In this document: positions 1 to 12,500 of the stretch, piece by piece
How the letters are laid out: each line of letters starts with the position of its first letter
Position numbering within the stretch: the first letter of the stretch is position 1
Source of the DNA: Teratosphaeria epicoccoides
Lineage: Eukaryota; Ascomycota; Dothideomycetes; Mycosphaerellales; Teratosphaeriaceae
Direction of reading: 5' to 3'
Length of the DNA stretch: 64,000 nt
NCBI GenBank assembly: GCA_021401465.1
Contig: JADDMT010000049.1
Span: forward strand, 1-64,000
The notes under the pieces: model-generated
Told to the model about the DNA's origin: nothing
Database searches by the model: none
Seen by the model: only the letters and a program-made list of their open reading frames with translations
Made by a program: the position numbers and the translations under genes

Positions 1-126
1 TAAGCACCCTTAGCGCTACCTCTGCGATAAGCAGAAAGCAGCGCTGTCTTGTACCTACTAAAAGGTCGGATTACTCTGTCACACTGCGAGATATTTTCAT
101 ATCATATAGCACATACATCTATATTA
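1..126 (+). repeat. 3' part of a G2-family LTR, cut by the window edge
   Basis: The sequence matches the last third of the G2 LTR seen complete at 13329-13689 (opposite strand) and 59639-59889. It ends in the family terminus ATCTATATTA, a RIP-altered form of ATATCA. The orientation is plus. No partner in this orientation lies directly to the right, so it is either a solo LTR or the end of an element lying left of the window. Confidence 0.85.
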
Positions 127-159
127 GGAGCCCTCCTTGCGGCGTGCTACCTTCATCGA

Positions 160-3100
160 GCTTACTAGTATGCTATTCGTTACGCATGTCACGATCGTTT
201 ACGTTTGTTTCTCCTCGATTAGTCCTAAGTAGAGCTGCTAGCGACGCCACGCTTAAGCGATAGCGGCCCTTCCTTGCTAGTAGCCGTAATATCGCGCTCC
301 TTAGCTGTATTCAGGCGATGTAGCTTGTGTTTAGTTGCTACCCTAGACTCTTGTTCCTCCTAGTCCGCATTATATATGAAGTTGTAGGTCTCAAAGTCGG
401 CAGTGTTGTTAATGTACATGTCACATCAGCTAGAGGTGTCATATTCGTCCGTTAGCATAACATAGATACTATAGTAGACGCTAGTAAGCCCGTAGATGTG
501 GCGACCTTGCAGAGTACCTTCCTATAGGCTAGAACGCATCGCTGTGATTACCGTCATACTATGAACATCGTCTGCTCTTCTAGCCGGATCTTTCGGCTAG
601 AACAGGTCTACGAACATACCTATGTAGGTCGGACGTTTATTATGTGCTAGTATTATGTAGTTGTAGCCGTCTACTATGACGCGCGATTTCTTGTCTTAGA
701 AGGTTACGACATACAACAGGCGAGTAGGCAGCCGGCCCTCGAAGGCGACGACTAGGTCGATTTGTCTATTAACGCTAGTAGTCTTGTCTGTAACTAGCGG
801 CACTTCGTACTCCTAGACCTAGAGCTAGTCGTTACGGCGATTGTCCTGGATTCCTTGCTAGTTCGGGGTACATCTAACGACATCCGGCTTAGTTGCAGAT
901 GGATCGTCAGGATCCTTATAATGTATCTTCTAGCACTATACACTAGCATAGAAAGATACATCTAAATCGTCGACCTAATCCGGTCTTCCCTTGATCCTGT
1001 CAGGATTAAGACGCATTATATTCGACGTCGATGTTGTATTAGACGACGCCTAGTACTCTCTAACAAACACTGTAGTAGCATGACGGAAGTAAGGCCCTAC
1101 CTCTAGCCCTATGTATGCTACTACATTACTAACTGTCCTCTATATGTCTCTACCTAGTGACGATTAGCTAGATCTTAGCCTTCGCTAGCTAAGGAAGGCT
1201 TCGACATCCTTCTGCTCTGTTAGTTAAGGCACTTTACGCTCCTAAGCCTCTTGACGTTCGGCCTTAGTCTGCTACTAGAACGTTAGGCTAGTATCAAAGA
1301 ATGTAAGCATAGTAATCTTTCGCTAGAAGTGCTCTATAATTTAGTCCTCCTATCTGTTCTTCTTGTTAGTTAATTTGAATAGCTTCTTGACGTATTCGAC
1401 ATGCTTGTGTTCGAAGTAGCTAGTGTCGAGGTCTAGCGCGTTGCCGAAGAGCTATATTATGTCTACGTAGTATGTAAGGGCATAAAACTTAGGAAAATTG
1501 AAGTGCCCTTGCAGTTTACACACATTGTCTACTATCTTAGGCTCCTCCGCTCGCTCTGTCTGCGCTTTCTTCTTTCTTAGCTCTCCTTTGCTTATACGGT
1601 ACTCCCTAAACTCTTCTTTATACTAGTTGCATCAGAACAGGGCGAGGACTATAAACTAGAGCGTTTCGCTATCATGTGAAGGATATTACGCTAACTAAGA
1701 GAAGTCTACTATTACCTACAAGAACTAGATAGCGCTATGTGCCTTGGCCTCTTCTAATAGTAGCACAAAGACTAGGAGCAACTGTCGCAGCATACTCTTC
1801 TGCTCCTAGCCTGTCTATTAGCTTACTACGGACATCTAGCTAAATACCCGGAGGTTCCTGAATATAGGCACTACCGCGAAGCAACAGTCGATAATAACAT
1901 CTAGTTAATAATCTACGATAGTCTTGCCTTTGTTACTCTTTCTTGCTACTTTATGCTAGCTCTCGGCTTATAGGAGTGCCGCTCTAGCTCGCTTCGAAGA
2001 CAGAGGTAGTCGACTCTTAAGCAAATCTCGCGTCTAATCTATAACGTACATTAATACGCCCTTAAAGAGTTAGTAGAGCACGTCTACTATTAGCGTCTTG
2101 TAGATATTTAGGCTAGGGTACCTAAATGCGAAGTTTAGTAGGTCGTGTACGTGGCTGCCCTAGTCCTTCTTCGCTACTCGCTAGAGCATGATTTGTATTT
2201 GCGTGTCCTTATGTATCCGCTATAGCGTAACTACTTCGAGGTCTTCGCGTTTTTCTGGATCGATTATACATATCATGTAGTAGCGGTTGTTCTTCACGCC
2301 TGTGATTATTACCTGTTCTTAGTAGTCGCTCGCGTATACTGCGATATTTAGGAAACATCGCTATGTCTTGCTATCCGTATACAAGACGTCAAGGCCCTCG
2401 CCCGCGGCGAGCTTAGCAATAGGGTCGAACATTGTCTTCATGTAGCGATAGTATAGCTCGTCCCTAATGCTTCCTTTCCTGCCTTTAACTACTAGTAGCA
2501 TCGCTAGGAGCACGCTGCCTAGTCGATAGTTAGAGTTACGAACTAATCTAGGCAGGTTGCTAATCGTCAAGTACACTAGCCATGCGATTAGGTCACCTTA
2601 ATGATTAGTAACCTGTGTCTTGTCACTAGCAAGAATTAGTGACATAATTGTCGCTCCGTCTATTCTAAGCTCTTTCTGTTTGTCCTACTACTAGTCTGTA
2701 GAGGCCATGTCCTAATAGATCCGCCTAGGCGGGTCATCTAGAGTCTCAAGGCAATAAGGCGCGTACACGAGATCATTCCTGAAACCCTTGTGCCCTATAA
2801 GAAAGCGCATAATGTCTTCGACTTTCCGGTGCCTTAGAGGCACTGTCTTGACACTAGAGGTCGACTGTAGAGATTCTAATTCGATGTTTGTAATACTCTA
2901 CTTTGCAATGAATAGTAGTTAGTAGGTACTTACTTCTCGGATCTTGTCCTTAAGCTCTACGCCTGACTAAAAGCTAAGCAGTTCGTGGATCTTCTGCAGC
3001 TAGGGATTCTTGAATAACCGATCGATAGCGTTGCTCGAAATGCCTTCGTATAAGAGCTAGTATGCGAATGCTACATCTGCATTACTTTAGAAGAAGGCAC

Positions 3101-3691
3101 GGCCCTATTCGTTAAGTTCCTTATCTATCTGTTTGTTAGACCTAGTTAAGGTTATTACTAACTTAGTAGGATTGCGGCTTAACGTACACTTTGATTAGCC
3201 TGCCCGCTATGAGACTACCTACGCCAAAAGGTGTCCGCTTGTATAGTTGCTCGTACCTAGCAGATAACAGCCTACTAGCGCGCATATAGATTAAAGCCAA
3301 GCTATGCTCGCTCGTGACGCCATGTAGCCTACCCGTTTAGCTGCTATTCGTGTCTCTATATCGTCCATCCAGAGATGTGGCGTCTCTTGTAAATGCTACT
3401 AGGTCGTCGTAGAGACTAAGCGCGTCAATGTCACTACTGTTATTGTCGATTACCCTAGCTGTCGCTACTATCTCTTTCTCTTGTATGTGAGCCTCATTAA
3501 ACACAGGCTCGACGACTGTGACTAGTTCCTTGTTTGCAACATACTGCCTATCTACTCCCGTAGCATCGTCGACTAATGCCCCCTCCTCGTAGGCGAGGAC
3601 ATCGTCTGCTAATTAAGTTTTGACTCTGTCGTTCGAGTCTAAGGAGATGTTTAAATCTAACGCGTATTTCTCGTCGGGTCTAAGATCCATA
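160..3691 (-). pseudogene. RIP-disabled Plavaka/KDZ-like DNA transposase
   Basis: Reading the minus strand gives a long mutated coding region. The most telling part is the stretch LASDKTQVTNH followed by VYLTISNLPR and later CFLNIAVYASDYxEQVIITG (about 2640 down to 2290). This order is the core pattern of Plavaka-type transposases (a DKTQ block, a Y(L/M)TIGNLP block, then a cysteine and a DYPEQ block). Downstream frames (about 1950-1300) resemble the C-terminal half, with FKGVLMYVID-like and YFEHKHVEYVK-like segments. A possible start is the ATG at 3691, but it is not in frame with the core, so introns or indels must intervene. Many TAG and TAA codons make it inactive. Terminal inverted repeats were not found. 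The family call rests on remembered pattern, not a search. Confidence 0.65.
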
Positions 3692-4599
3692 GTGCTCTAA
3701 TTAATGAAGTGCTAAAACTTCGCTGCTATGTAGGTAGGAACATGCTAGGCATGACTACTATGACCTTTTAATGCCTTGCTACAGCCTGTGTAGTATAGTA
3801 TACGCTATGAAGCCATTGTTAACGTAGTGTGTTACAAAGGCTACGGCGCTCATAGACGCGTTAATTACCATAAACACCCGACCTCTAGAAAGGTGCGCGT
3901 GCCGCGCAGGTAGCTAATTGCCGCTCGGACGGTTCATCCTATTAGCCGGCTATGCGTGGTTAGGGTTAGTGTTTAGGTTAATAGAAGAATCGAGTGTTAT
4001 TAGAGTGTAGTAGTAAAGGAGGGCCTAGAGTAGACGAAAATGGATGTGCTAGGAGTATACTAGTAGCAGTTATATTAGCTAACTCATTCTGTCGATCGCA
4101 GGTAGTACGAGCGCTATTTTGGCCGGGAATCCCGAATTTCGAGTAGTTTCATATATAAATCTAAAGTGTATAGTATTCATATGCATAGAGTTATACCCTC
4201 TATTACTAGCGGCTTAGATGTGTAGCGTAGACGTAGTAGGAGTGCTACTAGTATACTACTAGTAGTCGTTGTCTGTCGATTGTAAGGGTTTAAAACGTGT
4301 AGTAGCGATCTATAGGTCGGACCTTGACGTAGTAGTAGTAGACGTACTACTAGTATACTACTAGCATTTAGTAGTCGTCAAGTACATTCGAACGGACGAG
4401 ATGATTAGTGTTATGCATATACTCTATCAGATGAGGTACTTGTGTAGTCGCTATCTAAAACGATACTACTCGCGCATGACTACTAGCATTACTCTATCAC
4501 AAGATTATAGTCAAACCCTAGTCAATCTGTCATCTTACGCTAGCCTGCGTAGCCCGTACGATCCTATGCCTCTCTACTCGCCCTAATCATCGCGCATGG
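3692..4599. other. Non-coding stretch with self-complementary CTACTAG/TATAC motifs
   Basis: No convincing reading frame is seen. The interval contains near-palindromes built from CTACTAGTATACTACTAG (about 4243-4264 and 4343-4367) and a related segment near 4060-4075. These may have become more symmetric through RIP, since CAG and CTG both turn into TAG and CTA. The 61-codon open frame at 4401-4586 has no family resemblance and is not called a gene. Confidence 0.4.
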
Positions 4600-5128
4600 T
4601 ATTAATGAAGTCGTTACTAGTCTGCTAATAGTTTATAGTCTACTCTCCAAATTAGCTCTATAGCGCAACCTAGTAAAATCTCATTGCCTCTGTTAATCGC
4701 GCTAACTGCATTAATCTAGTGCGACTAACCCTACTACAGGCTTGCCTAGTCGACTACTGTTTTAAGTTGTCATCTAGTATTGTGATAGCGTCAGCAGGTG
4801 CAAGAGTTACGCTACTCTTAATTTTGTTCACAGTCGATATAAGTAACCAAGGGTCGTCTTAGTAGCCTTTAATAATAGGATTAGTAGTCACGAAGTCCCC
4901 TACAATCATGGCCTTATCTTTCGACCTGTAATCTAGCCTGATGAATCTAGCTATCTTATTAAATCTGTCTAGGATGTAACCGTTCTCTACTACCTACTAG
5001 AGATACTAGTTAAAGTTAGTACATGTTAGGCAAGGAAACAGTTACCTTGTACGTATAGGCTCGAGTATCCTGTTCCTATATGCATGTCTTAAGTGCTACA
5101 ATTATTAGGACCCTAGCGTCTAGATCAT
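4600..5128 (-). pseudogene. Unrecognised RIP-degraded coding frame, divergent from the next gene
   Basis: From an ATG at 5128 the minus strand keeps one frame for about 170 codons. It is broken only by TAG/TAA codons at places where Trp or Gln would fit. Readable stretches include VVENGYILDRFNKIARFI, KAMIVGDFVTTNPIIKGY and LAPADAITILDDNLKQ. The composition and amphipathic pattern look like a real soluble protein. A CLTC cysteine pair lies near residue 45. I do not recognise the family. The start lies about 270 bp from the start of a plus-strand frame at 5397, a head-to-head arrangement that could share a promoter. Confidence 0.45.
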
Positions 5129-5396
5129 GCCTACTACAGATAGTATAGTAGCGGACTAGAAGATAGACAATGCGGCGTCGCATATACGACGGCTACAGCT
5201 ATGGCGATAAGGTGCGAAAAGCGCGGAAGGGTCTGCTACATCTTTTATCTAAAGTTAGCTAAGAGACTAACGAGTATAAACAACGCGTGTTTCGAGTAAT
5301 CCTAACATCTGTAATTTAAACAGACATAATATAGGCATAGCCTAAACGATGAGTATGCATGTTTCCTTGACAAGAACCTCTAAGACCTAGCGCGGC

Positions 5397-6070
5397 ATGA
5401 TTTATAAATCTAAGGTGCTATAACAGCAGAGTATAGGCATAATCGAAGCAGGCCTTACACTTCGACATGACGATTACCTACGCCTATACGCTGCGTTAGA
5501 AGAACAGATAGAGCAGCTTAGCCTACTTGGCCAAATTACGCGGTCGATAGTAGCGAAGGAGCGCATGTTCTAGGAAACAAGCGCCTTCTTTAGTAGTAGC
5601 AGGGAATTACAACTCAAATTCCTAGTAATAGCAGAGGCGTTATAGACACGAGTAGGGGAGGTCAGTTTTCGGCATCTACTATACAAGATATCGTCAAACT
5701 ATTAGCAGCGGACAGTCTAGAAGTCGACAATTACCTAGGGTTAACACGAAGGTAGTATGGCTGTTATAGTTTAAACGCGGCTCGAAGGCCTTTAGAATAA
5801 TACGTACAGGATATTCTCTCGCATGTAGAACGAATCTCACTACTATATACGCAGGATCTACTACAGAGTAACTACATCTATTAGGCTATGTTATATAGGC
5901 AGACGTACTATATAGCGCGGATGTTTCGTAGTACCTATACTAGCTATCATTGAAAAATCAATGCTAACTAAGGCTAGTTCTACTAGCGGTATTTTAATAG
6001 CATACCGCTAGCAAGCTAAAAGTACCGCCGGCTAATAGGGAAGCGCAATTTCAGGGGTAGCCGGATTTAG
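5397..6070 (+). pseudogene. Unrecognised RIP-degraded coding frame
   Basis: An ATG at 5397 opens a frame of roughly 220 codons with stops mainly TAG/TAA. The best part, about residues 24-80, reads HDDYLRLYAALEEQIEQLSL and SRELQLKFLVIAEAL, which looks helical and possibly coiled-coil. The downstream part is less convincing. No family recognised. It could be the first exon(s) of the gene that continues from 6289, or a separate gene. Confidence 0.4.
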
Positions 6071-6225
6071 ATGACGCTCGCGCGTCGCAAGATACTGTAA
6101 ACATTGCGTCCCCTCCTTCTTCTGCATTAATAGACGCCACGTAGCTACATTAGACGGTAACTCGCAGTATGTGCATATTTACATGCTATAGATATTATCC
6201 TTTACTAACCTGCTACTAGACCTAC

Positions 6226-9050
6226 ATGACTAAGAAGGATATACCGCGCTCTGTTCTCTGCCGATCCTTTAAGTCGCGTCCTTCTTTGATTATGCCTTCG
6301 AAGAAAGACAGACAATAGAGGTCACGTTCCGCGTCATCTAGCAGTAGTTCGAATTACGATCTAGCGAATGATTAAGAAGACCTACTAAGCAACGATGGCG
6401 ATAGTGTAGACGACGGCAACGAGGAGATAGCTAACTAGGAGCATGAGGATTTTATAGTGCCTAAAGCCTATATAAAGGCAACTAATGTAAGAAGCTACCT
6501 GTATATAGCGGCTATGCTAACATGCATACAGACGACGACGTACTAGTCACGAAGAGACTAGACGCATAAGCGGTCATCCTTACTGCTAAGGCGGAATCGG
6601 CCGTATAAGAGGCTTCGGTTGTTGTCTCGCGACGCGCGACGAGATAGTAGCAAACCTAAGAATGACAGGGTAAAGACATAGCAGCTAAGCATCTGTTAAG
6701 GCTATTACAATAGCTAAGCTACTAATTACGGGAGCGACAGCAACAGTTAAAACTACTGTAACAGCGAGTCTCGTAGCCGCTAGGGCGATAGTAGTAGTCA
6801 AAGTTAGTCCGGGAGCTTGTCAAGTAGCCGTCGAGGCTACAATAGTAGCTAGACTACAAACTCCGACTAAGGATACGACTACTCTAGCAGCGAAGATATA
6901 CGTAGTAGCCCTCCTATGCATAAAGACAAGTTAATCGAGCCTTTGCTCGTTAAAGTCTAAGAACTCTTGTAGATAGACGCTTTACAAGGGCAGAAGGGCA
7001 TTTCTATGCTATAGCCTACAGCTCCTACTTACTAGCTAAGTTGTAAGCATATTGCAATTAACTAGTAGCTCGTAGCGCGTGATATGCTAGGGATAAAAGG
7101 TCGAGTTAGCTCGAGGCTAGACGACGTAGATTTAGATACTATAAGTACCTGCGTAGGTCCTATGAGGAGGTGCTAATGTTAGGGGCGTAGATAAGGCAGA
7201 GGTTACGTTAGTGTCGTAACAACTGCACGAATAGGGTCAGAGAAGCTATACTCGCATAGTCTAGTAAGGTAGACGATGAGCAGGGTTTAAAGGACTAGGC
7301 CGCAGACATGTTAATAGAAAGCAGATTCGAATGCAAGAACGAAGAAGAGGTAAGGAGAGAAGGCTTAGATGTCGTCGAAAGCGCTAACATGTCACAGGAC
7401 TAGAGGTTTCTAAGCCCGCTCGTGATCTTTTGTATGAAGAAGGCGTTCTTCTAGTTTAATTAGAAACTAGCATGGAATCCTTTAGAGTCACGCGAGGTAA
7501 ACGCTTTCATGTTAAACAGCGTGTGTGCTACTATTACATACCTACTAGCCTAGATCAGAAATGGCCCTTCGGAGTTCAAGACAAAGGCTAGCAAGACGAG
7601 ATAGGTTCTAGTCAGCAGTGTCGATATCGATGATATCTTCGAGGGGAAGAGGAAGTATTAGGAAGAGCTCGATGCTAACAGACAGGAGGTCATCATGGCG
7701 ACTATCACGGCACGTATATTAGGGGGGGAGGACAAAGGCAAGACAGCACTACTAGTGTAGGCGGCGCTAGCTATCAAGAAGGATCGCGGCATAACAGGCT
7801 TAGAGAGGGAATACGAGGACTTACAGAGGCAAAAGGCACTACGCGAGAATAGTACGGGGGAGACATCGTCAAGAGGGCCTATGCTAACTTCTGCTAGGTC
7901 GTACGCAATTGTTAGGTTAGCGTAGTGTTAGCCTGACACAACGATCAAGCCAGGCCTTAATGTCATTAATAGTAGGCGTTCGCAAGCATGTAGCGGATGT
8001 TTAAGCGGACACTAACAGAGGGAGCGAGGGCTATAACAGCGGAAGGGCAAATGTTAGTAACCATGGCAGTAAGGCAAGCGATTATGACGGTGACGACTAG
8101 CCGATACAGGGACTAGAGGAGCCATTGTCGCGGGACACCCTGCATAACGGTGTCGTGACAACGAGGTTAGTTTCTCGTCTAACATTACGGCCATGATTGC
8201 TAACATGTACTTGTCTAGTATGAAAGCCACTATAGTCGATAAGCCCCGACCTAGACACACGCAAGATGAAAGGTTAGTAGCCTTAGCGCGTCGTGAGGGC
8301 TAGCTATCGCTAACGAGGCGGAAGTAGCGAGAGGCCTAAGCTACAGAGTAGGCGGTTAATCGTGACTAGTATAGACAAGCGGTATAGGCGAGAGGACTCA
8401 TGTATTAACTAAACTATGCTAATAACGGATAAACGCTAGCGCGGCTCTAGCGAGAGGCGAAACGTAAAGACTTACTAACATATAGTAAGTACGATTATTA
8501 ACTCTACGTATCGGCGTAGTTGATAACGATAGCTATAGGACACGAAGCTCGACCGCGAAGGACAAAGACTAAGGCGATAGTAGGAGCCAAGCTTTGCTAG
8601 AGGCAGAGGCAAAAAATGCTAGGTAAGTATGCTAGTAGTATACTAGCGTTATGCTACTAACATACTACTAGCACTTCGATATTAATAGGAGGTGCTAGCG
8701 GTAGTTTAGTAGCTACGTAGTATACATTAGCTGACGATTATAATGTAGCATAGCATGCGCTCTACTCGATTAGTATAATCTTATAAGCAACTAGTCGAAC
8801 GTTGTAGAGAAGGTAGAGGATGCGCTCGACGACTCTAAGTTAAGGGATAGTCAGTTGTAGTAGCACACTACATTCACGGACTCGACCTTGTCAAAGCAGA
8901 TTAAGGGCTATAGCGACAAGGTCTTTAATGATGCGACCTTTAAGAAGCTACAAGAGGGGCGAAATAGTAGCGCTTTAGGAAAGTCGGTAGTAGTGAAGGT
9001 AAGCTAGTAGAACGGAATAGAGGATAAGGGCGAGTAGAAGATTCATGTGT
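6226..9050 (+). pseudogene. Unrecognised multi-exon gene relic with a Ser/Asn-rich region
   Basis: Candidate starts are 6226 and 6289 (MPSKKDRQ...). Exon 1 is Ser-rich then acidic and ends at 6486 in a GTAAGA donor. A GCTAAC branch site and ACAG acceptor at 6531 complete a 45 bp intron. The following frame is rich in Ser, Asn, Tyr and Gly (about 6600-6900), then reads DKLIEPLLVKVQELL-like to about 7150. From 7125 to 8613 another frame runs with no indel and only RIP-type stops, including NAFMLNSVCATITYLLA and QEVIMATITARILGGEDKG (near 7690-7740). A second intron candidate lies at 8623-8671 (GTAAGT, TACTAAC, TAG). A last coding-like block covers about 8770-9000. The splice signals argue for a eukaryotic host-type gene rather than a retroelement. 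No known domain recognised. Confidence 0.5.
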
Positions 9051-9581
9051 AAGGGCCGATACAGGATGTATGGATAGTGTGTAGTAGCTGTGCATTTGTT
9101 ACTAGCTATACCGATTAAGGTCTTCGGGCGTAAGGCGCAAGTCAGATATAGCAGCTTGCTTGAATTTAAGAGGCGTCGTAAGAGCTGCGTTTAAGCTATA
9201 TATGTGTTTAGTGTTAGCAAATCTGCTTAATTCGCGTTATACGTCAGGTCTAGTGTAAATAGTAAAAGAGCATGGTACAACAACAACGAGATGTATAGTA
9301 TTAACTAAAATCATGACTTTAACATCTATTACATGCAAATTGTTTTAATTCGAGTAGCTCGGCTTGCGTACCCGAGCTACTTGCCGCTAGTATACTGCTA
9401 GCAGTGAGTTACTTACTAGTAGCACTCTTGTACTGTGAGCTACTCGCGTCTGCGACACGAGTAGCTTAGGAGGGGCCGAGTTTCTCGGGGGTACATACGA
9501 GCAGGCCAAGTCAGACGAGTAGGTAAGTAAGCTAAGTAACACAAGTTACTTAGTCTACTTAGGGCCTTAGTTTTCGAGACG
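9051..9581. other. Hairpin-rich, apparently non-coding segment
   Basis: Three perfect inverted repeats are visible: GTAGCTCGG at 9354-9362 with CCGAGCTAC at 9372-9380, GCTACTCG at 9439-9446 with CGAGTAGC at 9458-9465, and TAAGTAAC with GTTACTTA around a four-base loop at about 9532-9551. The motif GAGTAGC/GCTACTC recurs in both orientations, as in subterminal repeats of DNA transposons. The segment ends abruptly where G2-1 pol sequence begins at 9582. No gene seen. Confidence 0.5.
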
Positions 9582-12500
9582 TAGCGTCATCTTCTTACTT
9601 AGAAGTTTAAGCTTAAGATTCTTTGTCAATAGTAATACCTTCGTACTAACTAAGTACTACATCGGTTTAGCATAGGCGTTATTATGTTTAATCTAGGATT
9701 CTGAGGCCTTTTTCTAGTGTTCTATTAGCACCGAATTTACCTTGCGCATACGCCGCGCTAATTCCGCGGCAGCTAGCACCCTCTCCTTAGAAGACTCGTC
9801 CTGAGGCGGTTCTAGGTGTATCTCTAGATTAAAGCCATAAAGAATCTAAAATGGCAACATGCGTATAGTAGCATGTATGCTGTTATTAACTGCAAATTCC
9901 GCTATAGGAATTGCGTCAGCCTAGGTATCCTGGTTCTTAGTGTAGTAGTACTAAAGGTACTACTTAAGAGTCTAGTTCATACGTTTAGTCTGACTATTAG
10001 TCTGTAGATAGAATGCTATACTTAGGTAGTACTTAACACGCGCCTTAAACACAAATTCTTGCTAGTATTTACTAGTAAAGACAGAACCTCGATCTAATAG
10101 GATACTTCGGGAGACACTAAAGTACTATATAACTTCGTCACAAAGTAGTCGCGCAAGCTTGCTACTTGTGCACTTTTTTATACATAGGATGAAGACATTC
10201 ATCTTCGAGTATTAGTCGACTACTATAAGGACAGTATTAACTACATTGCCTCTCTACTTTGCTAGTAGCAAATTAGTAATAAAATCTATAGTTAAGTCTT
10301 GCCATAGTCTCTCTAGTAGTAGGAGCGCCTAAGCATCGCCATAGGGGCAATAGCGCCGAGATTTGCTAATCTAGCATGTCTAGCAGGATTTGACATAGTT
10401 AGAGACATCCTGTTCTAGCGTTAGCTACTAGTATTTACGTGTAAGAAGCGCGTTTGTCTTCTCTGCGCTAAAATGACCTATAAGTTTATTGTCATGATAA
10501 ATACAGAGGAGCTGCGAACAGAGTACGTAGTTAGCGGGTACGTAGAGCCTATTATCGAAGTACTATAAGTCGCCTGACTTAGTCTAGTACTTCGGACTAC
10601 CTGTAGTGTCCTAGAGAGCTACACCCTTATTAATTAACTCCGGTTCTCGCTCTTGTAACTGCTAAATAAGTCTCGAGACTTCTTCAAAGGGTTTTTTAGA
10701 CATCGCATGCTTACTACATGTAAGCTAGTTAACTACTACATGGATCGAGCTAGACATAGTCGCTATAACTGCTAGATAGGAGGGTTTGTTGCTAGCGGAG
10801 GCTATGAGGCCCTATTAGACCCGTAGTTAACCTACAAGAGGAGCTAACGACAGATCGCTACCCTAAACTACAAGCTTCGTTTATAGCGTAGGGAGAAGCT
10901 ATTAGTTACCCTGCTCCCTAGTGTCGTAGTCTAGTCGTCGCGAAGGACCGTTAGCTAGATTCGTCTTTCCGGAACGATGCTAGATAACGAAGTCAAAGCT
11001 AGCGAGGAAAGTCGCCTACCTTGCTTAGTAACTACTTAGCTACTTCACGCCTATGAAGCTATAAAGGTTGTTATAGTTAGTAAGTACCTTCATAGGGTAC
11101 GCTACGCCTTCGAGGTAGTGTTAGTATTCCTTGAAGCTATTAACAATAGCTAAAAGCTCTTAGTCGTAAGTCTCGTAGTTAAGCTTAGCGCCCTGTAGCT
11201 TCCGCGACTAGAAGGCAATTAGGTACTATCGCGTACTACCTTCATGCGACTAGAGCTACGATATAATTGCGGCTATTACGAATTTTAAAGCATTAGTCTC
11301 TATTCGGATCTTCGTAGCAGGGTTAAAGTGCCGAAGTATAGGCGTAGTTTAAAAAGCTACTTTAAGTTTAGAGAAAGCTTTGCTCTAAGCCTCCTCCTAA
11401 GGTACTACCCCTAGCTTTTTTCCTCGAATCGCGCCCTTTGCGAGGGCTATAAGGGGGGCTATGATCTTCGAGTAGGATTATATGAATCTGTAATAGAAGT
11501 TAGTAAATCCTAGGAATACCTATACTTCTCGGAGGGTAGTTAGCTACAGCTACTCTGTAATTACAGACACCCTTTAGCCATCTATGATGACTCCTTCTAT
11601 AGAGACGATGTATCCAAGAAACTTAATCCTATCTATTAGGAATGAGTACTTCTTTAGGTTTGCATATAGAGCAAACTTACGGAGCTGTTTAAGCACTATC
11701 CTTAGATGCCGAATATGCTCCTCCTTTAAGTCAGAGTAGACTAGTATATTGTCTAAATATACTACGTAGCAGGTGTTAACGAGGCCGGCTAGGGCCCGGT
11801 TAATATACGCTTAGAACGTTGCTAGTACGTTAGTTAAGCTAAATGGCATCACTGTATACTCGAAGTGTCTATACTACATTTAGAACGTAGTCTTCTACTC
11901 GTCGCCCTTTCGGATCGGTATCTAGTAGTAGGCGTCCTTCAAGTCGATAGACAAGAAGATAGCGGCGCGACTAAGGCAGTCAAGCGTCTCGCTAATAAGT
12001 AGTAGGGAGCAGCGGTTCTTCTAAGTTACTACGTTAAGGCCCCTATAGATAATATATAGGCAGAGTGTGTTATCCTTCTTTAGAACAAACATAACTAGCG
12101 CTCTAGCCTCGCTGTCGCTTCGTCGGATCTACGTGTTCCTTTGCGCCTTATAGAGGTAGTCTCGAAGTGTTTCGAGCTATAATTCCGACATAGGGTATAG
12201 AGGTTAATGCAGAGGATTGTAACCCTCCTTAAGGTTAATCGCATACTCTGCGTCTAGGGCCCGGGTATAGGCCGCAGCCTCTACGTCGAAAATATCGGCG
12301 TACTCCTCTAACTTAGGCAGAAGGGTAACGTCTTCCTTGACGTTCTGTATGCGGACTACATACATACATTAGACCTTCTTTATGTCCTTGTAGAAGCCAT
12401 GTGCGTCACGTATCCTTACTATAGGAACTTCGCCTATAGAGCTATAGAACTAATTGTTAGTAGCTCTATTAACAACAACTCCCTGCTTGTAGCGCCAAGG

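Noticed and set aside
3957..3980. TTAGGG-like bases resembling a telomere repeat
   Set aside because: Only one or two imperfect units, no array; similar GGGTTAG words recur in the G1 LTRs.
4401..4586. 61-codon open frame on the plus strand
   Set aside because: It lies in non-coding-looking sequence near a minus-strand relic frame and has no start context or resemblance.
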